From: Eublepharis macularius
Taxonomy: Eukaryota > Chordata > Lepidosauria > Squamata > Eublepharidae
DNA: 64,000 nt
Assembly: GCF_028583425.1 (NCBI RefSeq)
Contig: NC_072805.1
Span: 20,470,001 to 20,534,000 of the forward strand
Direction: 5' to 3'
Shown here: in pieces, positions 46,385-57,221 of the stretch
Position numbering within the stretch: the first letter of the stretch is position 1
Layout of the letters: each line of letters opens with the position of its first letter
Translations under genes and position numbers: made by a program
The notes under the pieces: generated by a model
The model's input: only the letters and a program-made list of their open reading frames with translations
What the model was told of the DNA's origin: nothing
Database searches by the model: none

Positions 46385-47353
46385 AAAGAAAGTGAGGGAA
46401 AACTCTCATTCCTGGATACCTTGGTCATCCGCAAAGCAAACTTTCAGTTAGGTCACAAGGTCTACAGGAAACCAACTCACACTGATCGGTACTTACACAA
46501 AAACTCCAATCACCACCCCCGACAGAAAAGAGGCATAATGAAAACATTAGTGGATCGTGCAAGACGGATATGTGAGCCGCGCTTTCTCAATGAGGAAATT
46601 AATCATCTAAACCACGCACTTCAGGCAAATGGCTACTCCAGAAATGAAATCCGAAGAGCAATCAAACCCAGGATGAATCAAACAACCAAGGAAAAACAGT
46701 CACCTACAGGAAAAGTGTTTTTGCCATATATCAAAGGAATTACTGATCAGATGGGAAAGCTTATGAAAAAGCATAACCTTCAAGCAGTATTCAGACCCAC
46801 CCGAAAAATACAACAGATGCTACGATCAGCAAAAGACAGCAGAGACCCCCTCACCTCTGCAGGAGTATACCGTATACCCTGCAGCTGTGGACAAGTTTAC
46901 ATCGGGACCACAAAGCGTAGCATCCAGACAAGAATAAAAGAACATGAAAGACACTGCAGACTTGGACAGCCTGAAAAATCAGCAGTGGCTGAACATAGCC
47001 TAACTCAAACAGGGCACAGTATCTTATTCCAGGACACCAAAATACTGGACAACACTTCCAACTACTTTGTCAGACTGCACAGGGAAGCCATTGAAATTCA
47101 CAAGCATAAGCAAAACTTCAACAGGAAAGAAGAAACCTTAAGAATGAACAGAGCATGGGCTCCAGTTCTGAAAAACACCAGGCCAACAAAACACTCCACA
47201 CCCGACAATAGCCCTGCAGAGAAGATTAGCACATCAAGCACCAATCCATATGCAAAAGAACCTCCTCAGGATACAATGAAGCCTCCCGCCATTAGCATTC
47301 CACACCCTGGGAAACTCTTACAGAATGACTCAGCTCAACCCCACCCCTCCTGA
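46385..47353 (+). CDS. Penelope-like RT C-terminus plus GIY-YIG endonuclease, right arm
   Basis: Mirror copy of the left-arm frame, with the same order: thumb/linker segment, GIY-YIG domain, Cys-His residues and a basic C-terminal tail (HKQNFNRKEETLRMNRAW). The open frame begins formally at 46,331 inside the opposite arm; the true element sequence starts at 46,385. It ends at TGA at 47,351-47,353. Apart from two residues at the centre, its translation is identical to the left arm, so the arms either separated recently or are kept alike by conversion. The RT active-site part is not present, so this is a 5'-truncated copy. Confidence 0.85.
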   Translation, partial: KESEGKLSFLDTLVIRKANFQLGHKVYRKPTHTDRYLHKNSNHHPRQKRGIMKTLVDRARRICEPRFLNEEINHLNHALQANGYSRNEIRRAIKPRMNQTTKEKQSPTGKVFLPYIKGITDQMGKLMKKHNLQAVFRPTRKIQQMLRSAKDSRDPLTSAGVYRIPCSCGQVYIGTTKRSIQTRIKEHERHCRLGQPEKSAVAEHSLTQTGHSILFQDTKILDNTSNYFVRLHREAIEIHKHKQNFNRKEETLRMNRAWAPVLKNTRPTKHSTPDNSPAEKISTSSTNPYAKEPPQDTMKPPAISIPHPGKLLQNDSAQPHPS

Positions 47354-47411
47354 GTAGATACAAATGACCTACATCTTTTCCACACTGTGACACTGAGAGA
47401 TCTCTGTCTTT

Positions 47412-47470
47412 TGGTGCTACACCTCTGAAGATGCCAGCCACAGCTGCTGGCGAAACGTCAGGAACTACAA
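47412..47470 (+). ncRNA. Hammerhead-ribozyme-like motif, right terminal repeat
   Basis: CTGAAGA (47,425-47,431), GCCAGC/GCTGGC as stem II with loop CACAGCT, GAAAC (47,452-47,456) and GTC (47,457-47,459). The CCT before the core pairs with AGG after the predicted cleavage site. The third stem is nearly absent. Confidence 0.65.
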
Positions 47471-47512
47471 TGCCAAGACCACGGCAATACAGCCCGGAAA
47501 ACCCCCAACAAC

Positions 47513-47526
47513 CAGAGCATTAAAAT
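47513..47526. repeat. Right target-site duplication of the Penelope-like palindrome
   Basis: Exact repeat of CAGAGCATTAAAAT from 45,204-45,217. Confidence 0.85.
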
Positions 47527-48227
47527 ATTTGAAAATGTGAGGAGAACTCACCAGTGTCTGAATGTAGGGAGACCCCAATCAAGACTGGACCCTCCAACAG
47601 ACCAAGGCAATCATATTGGCAGATAAGAAAAAGTTGATTGGCGCAAAGACTCAATGTGACGCACCACAGATGAATCTAGCAGGATGCCTACCACGCAGGG
47701 CAAAACTCAAATATGAGACCAGTAGTTTTTTTGTTGGACCACTCACTGTTGATCAGATCCCAAAAATCCTAACAACTTGGTTAATGCATTCAAGGCTTGA
47801 TGTGTTTTGGTTGAAATTTATAATTTTTATTACAGAAAGTTAAAGACAGTTCCCACTTATCCCTTGTTTTCTCTGCCCCCCTCCACCCCAGGGACCGAAC
47901 ATAACTTTGTCCTCCCTTCCTCCATTTTAAGCTCCCAAAATCCCTGTGAGGTAGGTTTGCCTGAGTCTGGCCCAAGATCACCCAGCAAACTTTCATGGCA
48001 GCATTGGTGTCTGAACCATTATTTTGAAATGGAATAAATATAGGGAGGGAGGGATAGAAGAGACGAGATTTAAAAGGGACACAAGTAAATGTAGTTGTGT
48101 ACAAACATTGCCCAAACTTATTTGTGTTTACTTCTTTAGGCCTGCACTTTGAAGCTTTTGTGGGGTTTGTCAAGGTTTGCTTGGGGAAAAAAACGTGTTC
48201 CTCTTTAAGATGCTGGGAGACTCTCAC
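47527..48227. other. Unassigned sequence
   Basis: No supported exon. The segment TCCCAAAATCCCTGTGAGGTAGG near 47,930 recalls the central part of the tRNA-derived SINE family and may be a decayed copy. Confidence 0.35.
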
Positions 48228-48466
48228 TTTGGTGTAGAGGTTAAGAGCAGCAGGATTTTAATCTGGAAAACCGGGCTTGCTTTCCTACCCCTCTGCTTGA
48301 AGACAGCTGGGTGACCCTGGGTCAGTCACAGCTCTCTCAGAGCTCTCTCAGCCCCACCCACCTCACAGGGTGATTGTTGTGGGGATAATAACAATTGTAA
48401 TGCACTCTGAGTGGGTGTTAAGTTGTCCTGAAGGGCGGTATATAAATCGACTGTTGTTGTTATTTG
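48228..48466 (+). mobile_element. tRNA-derived SINE, plus strand
   Basis: The head GGTGTAGAGGTTAAGAGCAG resembles an A-box region. The body has GCTGGGTGACCCTGGGTCAG and CAGCCCCACCCACCTCACAG. The tail is GGCGGTATATAAATCGACTG followed by TTG repeats, the kind of end shared with L2-type LINEs. Confidence 0.75.
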
Positions 48467-48560
48467 CCTTTGCTGCAGTGGTGCAGTCCTAAGCATGTCT
48501 ACTCATAAGTAAGTCCCATTTAGTCGGGCTTACTCTCAGGTACATGTTTTTTGGACTCCA
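48467..48560. repeat. Dispersed repeat related to the 61,929 inverted-repeat ends
   Basis: GTGCAGTCCTAAGCATGTCTACTC ... AAGTCCCATTTAGTCGGGCTTACTC resembles the terminal sequence of the element at 61,929-62,247 (AGTGCAATCCTAAACAGAAT). Confidence 0.45.
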
Positions 48561-49298
48561 GCCCAACAAGGTTACCTCTCTGGAATTGGTAGCCTTAAGG
48601 TTGGTGTGCCCATTTGGGGACAGATAGCACAATGAACAAGATTGTGACCCTCAGCTTCCAGTTCCAGGGAACGGATTGCTCCAGTTACAAGCCATGGATC
48701 ACATCACCTCCTGCGTGCTGTTCTCAGGGAATTCCCCACTATGAGGCAAACGGAGGTTCTCCAGCTCTGTTTTCATAACACTTGCGTAACCCCTATGTTC
48801 CAGCCAAGTGCTGGGTTCAAATATCTAGGGTATCTTTCTCTCCCACACAGAAAGCTTGGGACTTCATTGAAATGCTTTGCTGGCCACTCAAACACTTTGG
48901 TGATGCAAAACAAATATATTTAATTAAAATGGGGGGGGAGTTACATGAACAAGACCAGATGGGAGGGAGGTATTTCCGTTTCTCCCTGTCTGGCCAAACC
49001 TACAAATGTGCCCCCCCCCACCCTGCTGTGTTTAACTTGTTCTTTTCCACAGTGGGCCTAAAGATTGAAACATACTTACATGTTTCATGTTCCTTGTGGA
49101 ATACAGTTGGAAAGTAGCATTTGAAGGGGGGAATTATCAAGTGAAGCACCCCTCCTTTTCTTTGATTTCTTCTTACAAACACCTTAGTTTGATGTCAGAA
49201 AGAGAAGTTTTCTAAATGTGTATTTCTCATTATGATAAAGATAAATGATTGGGGTGGGGAGGTAGATGAAATTAATTCTCAGTTCCTTATTCTTAAGT
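48561..49298. other. Unassigned sequence
   Basis: Contains G and C homopolymer runs near 48,931 and 49,012. No exon was supported. Confidence 0.35.
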
Positions 49299-49564
49299 AA
49301 AGGTAAAGTTAGTCCCCTGAGCAAGCACCAAGTCATTACTGACCCATGGGGGGATGTCGCATCATGGCAGACTTTTGTTACAGGGTGTTACAGGGTGGTT
49401 TGCCATTGCCTTCCCCAGTCATCTATACTTTACCCCTAGGAAAATGGGTACTCATTTTACCGACCTTGGAAGGATGGAAGGCGTTTCCGCCAGGATTGAA
49501 CTTAGATTGTGAGCAGAGCTTGGGCTGCAGTACTACAGCTTACCACTCTGCGCCACGGGGCCCC
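49299..49564 (-). repeat. Interspersed repeat with tRNA-like end
   Basis: Phrases AAGTTAGTCCCCTGAGCAAG, GTGGTTTGCCATTGCCTTCC, CATTTTACCGACCTTGGAAG and CAGTACTACAGCTTACCACTC followed by TGCGCCACGGGGC. Read in reverse, the right end has a tRNA-like head, so the transcript direction is probably minus. Confidence 0.6.
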
Positions 49565-49895
49565 TGTTCCTAAGGGCCCTAATTGTTACCTTTTCCACGT
49601 GTTCCTTCCTTGGAAAGAGCTTAACTTCCTTCTCCCTGTGTGCCATGTCTCCTCAATCCAAATCTACCCCCCTCTCCTCATGCAGACCTTTGAATTATAT
49701 TTCCACCATAGAGTATTAATAGCAGATAACTGACTGAAAGTCCCTTGGTAGAACTGGGAAGGGCACATGGAAAACATGTAGGGCAGAGTTCCCAGAGATT
49801 GGAGGTATATAATTCAGGGATGGTCCAAAACTTGTTTGGGGTGCAGCTGCCTCCATTTCCTTAATCTTCACTACTCCTGCTTCAGAGTACTTGGT
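49565..49895. other. Unassigned sequence
   Basis: No feature was recognised. Confidence 0.35.
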
Positions 49896-50153
49896 GCTAA
49901 AACCAGGGCTTTTTTTCAGCAGGAACGTGGTGGAACGGAGTTCTAGAACCTCTTGAAAATGGTCACATGGCCGGTGGCCCCGCCCCCTGATCTCCAGACA
50001 GTGGGGAGTTGAGATTGCCCTCGGAGGGCAATCTAAACTCCCCTCTGTCTGGAGATCAGGGGGCGGGGCCACCAGCCATGTGACCATTTTCTCCGAGGGC
50101 AACCCACTGAGTTCCGCCACCTCTTTTCCTAGAAAAAAAGCCTTGGTTAAAAC
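49896..50153. mobile_element. hAT-type foldback MITE, copy 1, with 8-bp TSD
   Basis: Termini are CAGGGCTTTTTTTCAGC and GAAAAAAAGCCTTG. Inner inverted arms share GGAGATCAGGGGGCGGGGCC, GGTCACATGGC and GAGGGCAATCTAAACTCCCC. The flanks GCTAAAAC (49,896-49,903) and GTTAAAAC (50,146-50,153) are an 8-bp duplication with one mismatch, as expected of hAT transposase. The element has no coding capacity. Confidence 0.85.
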
Positions 50154-50843
50154 CAAGATTTGGACCCAGGAATGGGTTATAAGAACGAGGATGTGCGCAT
50201 AAAGAACTTGTGGGATCAAGTTCTGCCTCATCTTTTAAACTTTCCACCATATTTTCCAGCCGCTTCTAAATACTGGCACCTAAATTAGAGGAAAAGGTTG
50301 GCATTTATTTATTTTGGCAAAGTCCTGTGGCTCTTGGGCACAAGCAGGTAAGAGCTTTGACAGTAGCATGCATTCTGTGAATGTTTACTCACAAGAGCTG
50401 CCTTTTGACCGGAAATAGCAAGGTACAATGTGTTTATTTAATTTCGCAACTGGTGCTTGCAGCTTGTTGGCCCAGACTGCTCCAAAAAAAACCCCCCACA
50501 ACACAGTGTTCCTAAAATTAACGTCTCAACTTTTTTGATGGTGGTAGAAATGAAATCCAACTCCCAATTATCTCAAGGTTGCATGGTTGAATCATATCCT
50601 AATAGAAAGGAATCACGGGGAGAAAGTCTGTAATTTCCCTTGTGTTTAGCATTTAGAGTCCTGTACAAAATGTACAAACATTAGCAGAGGGAAGGAAGAA
50701 TGAACTGAGGGGGTGGTAGCAGAAATGTGAGGGTCGTTCATAGAACCATAGAGCTAGAAAAGGGTAAACTCTGATTTTGTGCCTCAGTTTCAACCCAAAC
50801 AGACATTTAGGGTGAGTTAAACTTTCCATTTGAATATTACATT
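50154..50843. other. Unassigned sequence
   Basis: AT-rich with no supported exon. Confidence 0.35.
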
Positions 50844-51061
50844 CAGGGCTTCTTTTCAGCGGGAACGCGGTGGAATGGAGTTCCGGCAATCTAAACTCCC
50901 CTCTGTCTGGAGATCAGGAGGCGGGGCCACCAGCCATGTGACCATTTTCGCCGAGGGCGATTTAAACTTTAAAAAACTCCCCCCTTGTTCCAGTGGACCC
51001 AAAGTGACATCATTGTGCGGTCTTGAGTTCCACCGCCTCTTTTCCCAGAAAAAAAGCCCTG
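50844..51061. mobile_element. hAT-type foldback MITE, copy 2
   Basis: Same family as 49,904 and 53,971: CAGGGCTTCTTTTCAGCGGG at the left and CAGAAAAAAAGCCCTGG at the right. Most of one arm is missing internally, so it is shorter (218 bp). The 8 bases on each side (ATTACATT and GATATCCC) do not match, so the duplication is lost or the ends are rearranged. Confidence 0.75.
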
Positions 51062-51490
51062 GATATCCCAATATGCTGATAGGACTGAGAGATTGTTCCT
51101 GCCATTAAATTCAGTAGTGTATTCCCATACAAATTATGGCATGTAAACTGTAGGCAAAATTAGTCGCACTTAAACAATAAATACCTCCTCAAAATTATGT
51201 TGTATGTATCTATAATATACTGCACTGTACTCAGGAATTATTCTTCTCAAATTCTGTGTGGATTGTTTGAATAAAAATCTTCATACTGTACATTTTAAAA
51301 AGGTTTATTGTAAAAAAACAAATATATGAAAAACATATGGAAAATTCTAACTTATTATCTGCTTTCTCCACCATACAGAATGTGCCTATTTTTTTTCTAA
51401 AAGAAAAAACTTCAAATACAAACCGTACATTTTTAGTGAGGGAACCCTTCTCTTAAAAAGCATTTCACTCATTCCGAAAGATAATTGTAT
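51062..51490. other. Unassigned AT-rich sequence
   Basis: No feature was recognised. Confidence 0.35.
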
Positions 51491-51703
51491 TCATTTAGAT
51501 GTTTATACCCCACTTTTCTCCCCAATGGAAAAGCAGCTCACAACATTGTTTTCCCTGACTCCATGTTATGAGGACAACCACCACCCTGTGAGGTAGGATC
51601 GGCCAAGAGAGTGGCTGGCCTAAGGTGACCTGCTGAGCTTTCATAGCAGAGTGGAGAATCTAACCTGGGTCCCGCTGATCCTAGTCTGGCACTCTAACCA
51701 AAT
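51491..51703 (-). mobile_element. tRNA-derived SINE, minus strand, degraded
   Basis: TTATACCCCACTTTTCTCCC at the left is the LINE-like tail in reverse. CCACCCTGTGAGGTAGGATC forms the middle. The right end (GGCACTCTAACCA) is the tRNA-like head in reverse. Confidence 0.65.
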
Positions 51704-52088
51704 TCCTGGGAAAATTGTGTGATTTTGCCTAAAATTTCAAATTTTTCCATTGGAAAAATATGGGGGAGGGAGAGAGAGCCTTGAGGAGGAGAAATTATGG
51801 GGGCAGAGGGGGGGGAATGTTTCTGCAATGTTTCAAGCCTTAACGTCCACTCAGCCTCTGCTGCTGGCTGAGAGTGCGCCCCCCCCCCCGCTCACTGTCT
51901 TGCTCCCAGATGGTGGCAGCGTAGGAGGAGGCAAGGTTGTACAAGTGCCCCTGCAAAATACTTTGTTCCTGGACACGCTTCCTCCACAGAAAATAAAAAC
52001 TCTTTTCAGCATGCTGTAGAAGCAATGCCAGACCTTTTTAATTAAGGCAGACCCGTTGTAGCCAGAAGGTTCGGCTGTGACTTTAACT
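51704..52088. other. Unassigned sequence
   Basis: Contains short poly-G and poly-C runs. No exon was supported. Confidence 0.35.
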
Positions 52089-52305
52089 TCATTTCTATCC
52101 CGCCTTTCCCCCTACTGGAGACCTAAAGCAGCTTACATTATTATGCTCTCCTCCATTTTGTCCTCACAACAACCTGCAAGGTAGGGTCAGCCGAGAGGGT
52201 AAACGGGCCAAGGTCACCCAGTGAACTTGCGTAGCAGAGGGGGGATTCGAACCTGGGTCTCCTTGATCCTATTCCATTACTTTAACCACTACACCACACT
52301 GGCTC
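52089..52305 (-). mobile_element. tRNA-derived SINE, minus strand
   Basis: In reverse it begins GAGCCAGTGTGGTGTAGTGG, a tRNA-like A-box region, with a B-box region GGTTCGAATCC. The other end is CTATCCCGCCTTTCCCCC. It is better preserved than the neighbouring copy at 51,491. Confidence 0.8.
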
Positions 52306-53961
52306 TGATGTTTTGGCTTGAAGATTCTGTTGTGATTACCGATTTCAAAACCTCACTTCCTTGGAACTTCAGGATGGAAATCCAAATGAATCTTTTAGGA
52401 GAGTGAAGAGACCAGCCGTGGGGATACTGTAGAAAATTAGAGCAGTGACCCCCAATAGATTTCCTGGTTCCCACTGGCTTCTCTAACAAAGCATCTCTTC
52501 CCAAAGCAAAGAGCCATTCTGGGCTTTCCCCTAACTCATTGGAGCAGGACGTGCTTCAGAAGAATCGAGGGGGCATCTTCTTTAGGTCTGCAGGGAACAC
52601 CCAGTTTTAAACAGCTGGCCCCATCATAGGAGGAAGCCTGGCTTGGAGTCTCCTAACATTCAGTGATTGACTCCTCCATGGGATTATGTCTTGGTCCCGC
52701 CTCCCCTGAAGAAGAGAAGGCACAACTTCTGCTAGCCTCTTCAGCCGATATGCCCCAGAAGAGGAGGGCAGTCGGAGCCATAAACAATAGAATACCAAGG
52801 AGTTGAGTCCACGCTCAAGTTGGTTGGGTATGAATTCTGGAAGGAGGCTGGGGCCAAGAGGAACCACCCCCTAGCAGACAGAGAGCCAGACGTGGGCCGT
52901 TCGGAGTCGGGTCAGAAAACCCAAATACAAAACCATGCAAGGGATGAAAAAGATATGCTAAATATCCGAAGGAGTGTTGTCTTTTAAGGGTGCTCCAGAA
53001 ATGCTTTTAGGGCTAGCCCTGCTGTCGCAAATAAAGAGAAGCCACCTGGGTCCAATTTAAATGACATGCTGGTGAGACAAAAGAACTCACTGGCAGGACT
53101 TTGCATTTGCAAGCCCTCTCATTTAAACTAGGCTGCCCCCACGCCAGGCAGCTGCAGCATGAGCATACCAAAGGCCCATGGGCTGGGCAGATGGGCTGGC
53201 ACACTAAGGATATGTAGCTGCTTTGCACAGCTCATTTTGTTAATCAAATGCGCAAGTGTCACATGGCCCATGGGAAATTCTTTTTGCCTCACCAAGCTTA
53301 TATTTAAACCATGCCCCAGATAGTCCATCAGGTGGGCCCTTAAAGGCTTTGGGGGATCTCAATCATTACTGCTTTTTCCGGTATTTCAGTCTCACTTCTC
53401 TGAAGTCCTGGGAACGGAAGCACGTCTTGTTCCCAATGTTAACATTGGAGCTCATGCTACAACGCTGTTTCTGCAGTCAACTTCAAGGGCAAATAATTCT
53501 TACCATCTTCTGTGACTATTTTAGTTGAGCGATCCAGAGCTGTGACTCATACAGAGATAACAAGCAGCCTCCTTTGAAGGCGGGCAACTCTGCTACACCT
53601 GTGTAGCAAGAGGGATAGGCTTGTTGCTCTGCTGTAGAGGGAGTGGACAAATATTGGGACTCAGTGCATTTGGAGCATTTTGCCTTTGCCTTCTACCAGT
53701 GAGTCATGCAGAGAGACAGTAGGCAGCCTCCTGCCTCAGAGAGACGTGTGAGATTGCTCTGGGGTTAGAGACTTTCCTTAAGATTTCCATAGGCACTAGT
53801 TCAATTATTCTTACTTGGGCATTTCAGATACATTGGTATCAAAGCAATTGCTTTCCCTAATTCTAACCCTCAATCAACCCTTTTATGGCAGGGACGGTAT
53901 TTTAGAAGGGTTAGAACCTGCCTTATATATGTTGGTGGGTGGAGCCCAAGCATAAATTATA
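52306..53961. other. Unassigned sequence
   Basis: About 1.6 kb without a supported gene. Frames at 52,607-52,867 and 53,013-53,328 have no recognisable domain. Near 53,540 and 53,700 a short phrase (AGCAGCCTCCT / GGCAGCCTCCT after a GACTCAT/GAGTCAT motif) occurs twice, perhaps an old local duplication. Confidence 0.35.
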
Positions 53962-54287
53962 CTGGACCTCAAGAGCTTTTTTTCTGGGAAAAGGGGTGGT
54001 GGAACTCAGGACCGCGCTTTGGGTCAGCTGGAACAAGAGGGGAGTTTTTTAAAGTTTAAATTGCCCTCGGTGCAAATGGTCTCATGGCCAGCGGCCCCGC
54101 CCCCTGATCTCCAGACAGAGGGGAGTTTAGATTGCCCTCTGTGCCGCTCCAGCGGCGCGCAGGGCAATGTAAACTCCCCTCTGTCTGGAGCTCAGGGGGC
54201 GGGGCCGCCGGCCATGTGACCATTTTCAAGCGGTGTCTGAACTCCGTTCCGCTGCGTTCCAGCTGAAAAAAAGCCTTGCTGGACCTC
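53962..54287. mobile_element. hAT-type foldback MITE, copy 3, with 9-bp flanking repeat
   Basis: Element 53,971-54,278 is bounded by exact CTGGACCTC repeats (53,962-53,970 and 54,279-54,287). Arms share CTGATCTCCAGACAGAGGGG and its complement, and GGCGGGGCC. It is the longest of the three copies (308 bp), with a GC-rich centre near 54,140-54,160. Confidence 0.85.
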
Positions 54288-54870
54288 ATTGAACAGAGGG
54301 CCTTTCATACACGATCCTATTCTATACACAGAATCCCATCAATTATAAAAGATTTTTTTTAAGTGATACATAACAAGGAAGGACCCAATCTTACTGAGCC
54401 TGCGGGCAAGCTTGAGAAGACAGCAGATGCCACCACACCATGGCTGGCCCGGCCTATCACAGAATGGCTTGATTGAGGCCAGTTGCAAAACCCAGCCCTC
54501 CCATGATTGTGTCTATTTGGAAACAGCTTGTTCCAATGCAACACTTTCTGGACTCTTTGGAAGCACCTCCTCCCGCAGTGGAAACCCATGAGTAGCTCTT
54601 TGCTTTATTCAAAGGATGACGTGAGCGCCAAGGAACACATCAGCAGGTGCCACAGCAGAGCTCATCGCTATATAGACCACGTCACTGAAACGTTGTCGTG
54701 AAGGCCAGTGTATCCCTCTCCCTCGCCCACTCCCTGGAGTAAGATTTACAGGGCTGGATCCCATGTTTGGGGGGGGGGGGGGAGAGAATAAGGAGGAAAG
54801 GTTACACCAATAGGCCTTAAATCCCAAATGAGATGCACAGCTGCATATATATGTACACACACACACACAC
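54288..54870. other. Intergenic sequence 3' of metallothionein
   Basis: Holds a 13-base G run near 54,770 and an (AC)n microsatellite at about 54,856-54,870. No gene was recognised. Confidence 0.4.
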
Positions 54871-54876
54871 TTTATT
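54871..54876 (-). terminator. Polyadenylation signal AATAAA of the metallothionein gene
   Basis: AATAAA on the minus strand, 131 bases after the stop codon, followed by a GT-rich stretch (the complement of the AC microsatellite) that would suit the downstream element. Confidence 0.7.
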
Positions 54877-55007
54877 TTCAAGTTCCTTATTTTTTTTTAA
54901 CATCTAGATGGTAGAAAATGCACAGGCACAGATAGAAATGAACAATAAGGTTACATTCTTGCAGGCAGTCAAATATACAGATCATTGCTTGGGCAGCAAG
55001 GGGAAGT

Positions 55008-55238
<231 letters not shown>

Positions 55239-56005
55239 TCACACCCTACGTGGCGAGATCAGCTGTAATCTGCCTTGCAGATCCACTATTAGATCAAACC
55301 AAAGATTCACTGTAAGAAACTCTGCAAGTAAGTCACATTTCCAGTTCTCAATCCTGAATCCAGTAGGGCTTAGATAGGAATCTCCTGCCCACAGTTTCCT
55401 CCTCCTCCGCTGATCCGCTCTCATTTCTTATCAAAGCCAGATAAGAGTAACAACCTGATCTGGGCTCATCTACACCTACCTGGAAGAAACCTCAGCAGAC
55501 AGACTCTCCTTGCACGCCTTTTGCAAACTATTTTCTGACGGATACGCTCAAGTTCTGTAAGATACTTAGGAAGTCGCTTTGAGGGTGGGGCTGGCTAAAA
55601 GGAGCAGCAGCTAACCAACACAGCAGACTTTCCGTTTTTGAGATAGGCCCTTTCACAGGCAACTTGCACTACATTAGCTACATTGGCACTCTTAGCAAGG
55701 CACAAGAGCAGGGACTCCGTGCCCTGATTCACTTCAGCTGCAGAGTTTGTGCTACTGTTTCAGCTGCAGCTGTTTCCGCCCTACTTTATACTCCACAGAA
55801 AGTCTTTGCCAGAGAGCACACAAGAAGGGCTCGTGAAGGATGCTCAAGGAGGAGAGCATCTCTAGGTCGACCCTGTCCAAGAACGGTCCTTTCCCCATTT
55901 GCTTTTTAATCAGGGCTGCTTAGAACTACAGCTGCTCTTCAAATGGGAGAGCTGTACAGCTTTACATATGAAATGCTTACGTACATTTCATATACGTTAA
56001 ATTAG

Positions 56006-56152
56006 TTCAGAGGAGTTAGCTGTGTTAGTCTGTAGTTGCAAAATAGTAAAAAGTCCAGTAGCACCTTTAACCAACTTTATTGAGAGCTGTGGTTCTCGAA
56101 GGCTTATGCCTCAAAAAAGTTGGTTAGTCTTAAAGGTGCTACTGGACTTCTT
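56006..56152. repeat. Foldback dispersed repeat in metallothionein intron 2
   Basis: AGTCCAGTAGCACCTTTAA at the left and TTAAAGGTGCTACTGGACT at the right form a hairpin whose loop includes GAGCTGTGGTTCTCGAAGGC. Same family as 57,222, 57,815 and 60,940. Confidence 0.8.
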
Positions 56153-56244
56153 AAATTTGTTGAAACAGTGACAGCAGCCCTGCAAGGGAAGTCATTGTCA
56201 GCAGCCCAATATAGCAGCTACGGGGCCAGCCAAAGCTCATCTGA

Positions 56245-56450
56245 GTGAGCCAGAATGATGTAACGGTTAGAGTGCCGGATTAGGCTCTGGCAAACCCAAG
56301 ACTGAATCCCCATTCTGCCACGGATGCTCACTGGGTGACCTTGGCGCAGTCACCCTCTTCTCAGAGTAACCTACCTCTCAGGGTTTTTGAGGGTAAAATG
56401 GATAAAGAGGGGGATTCAGTATGCTCTCCTGAATTCCTTGGAGGAAAGAA
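56245..56450 (+). mobile_element. tRNA-derived SINE in metallothionein intron 2
   Basis: GTGAGCCAGAATGATGTAACGG head, TGGGTGACCTTGGCGCAGTC body and CCTACCTCTCAGGG. It lies antisense to the gene. Confidence 0.7.
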
Positions 56451-56954
56451 GAGCAGGAAAAAATGAATTAAGTGCATAAGCTCACAGCAAACTCGAGGTT
56501 TGCACTGAGGCTTCCCAATTCAAAGCTCAGTCACTACCAGCTCCTTCAGGGCAAACTGAAGTTTTATTGCTCGCCTAGAAACCCTACGTTACTTGGCATA
56601 TTAAGCAGATATTAAAGTCACGTCAAGCAACAGTTCTTGTAGTTTATTGCTTATGGAAATGAATTAGGGGTGCAGAAAATGTTTGAGAAGGTGTGCAAAT
56701 TACATCCAGACCTTTCCCTTCTCATCACTTCTGTGCAACATAGCTGCTCTATGTTGGTGCCTCCCCCAATGTGCAGTCATGCACACATTGCAGGTACTAA
56801 CAGTGTACCAGTTCAGTTTACCCATGCAACACCTCAAGGAAGGTCACACAGTTAACTGCCATAGAGCGCACAGAAGTTGCCAGCTGGCTTTTTAAAAAAG
56901 TCCTTGCACAAATTTAATTGGGCAGAGCACCAAAAACCAAACCCAGAAACTCAC

Positions 56955-57020
56955 TTTTTCGGCACGATTTGCACTTGCAATTTTTGCACTGACAGTTGTT
57001 GCCGCAGCTGCAGACACCAC
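56955..57020 (-). CDS. Metallothionein exon 2 (beta domain)
   Basis: Exactly 66 coding bases, the usual length for this exon in vertebrates. It completes codon 11 and encodes residues 12-32, including [19 protein letters not shown], then opens codon 33. Seven of the nine beta-domain cysteines lie here in CXC and CXXC spacing; the other two are in exon 1. The beta cluster binds three divalent ions. Acceptor TTGCAG and donor GTGAGT are strong. The KSCRKS linker at the end joins the beta and alpha domains. Confidence 0.95.
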
Positions 57021-57221
57021 CTGCAATGGGACCGGGAGAGAAAAAAAGCATTAATGTCACACACACGACCAAAATGGGAGTTTCGGTTCAGCATCACTGC
57101 TGCGTGTTTTTTATCCTCCTTGACAAAGCAAGTCTGGGAAGACCTTCAGGAATGTAGAGACCTAATCCTGGGAAACAGAATATAAGCAGAGGAAAAGGTT
57201 GAGAAGCAACTTGACAAGGAT

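Larger units (their letters stand above)
45218..47512. mobile_element. Penelope-like retroelement: near-perfect head-to-head palindrome
   Basis: Two copies of the 3' portion of a Penelope-like element face away from a 4-base centre (AACG, 46,381-46,384). The left arm (45,218-46,380) reads on the minus strand and the right arm (46,385-47,512) on the plus strand. The arms give identical protein sequence except at the centre. The left end has about 30 extra bases (TATTTTCGAAGGCTTTCACG ...), the 'tail' known for this class. Each arm has the C-terminal RT/thumb segment, a GIY-YIG endonuclease and a terminal repeat with a hammerhead-like motif. The RT core is missing from both arms. An exact 14-bp target-site duplication shows the palindrome arrived as one insertion. 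Confidence 0.92.

Noticed and set aside
45218-47512. Inverted terminal sequences as retroviral LTRs
   Set aside because: The linked protein is a Penelope-type RT end with a GIY-YIG nuclease, and the ends carry hammerhead-like cores. No gag, protease, integrase or envelope sequence is present.
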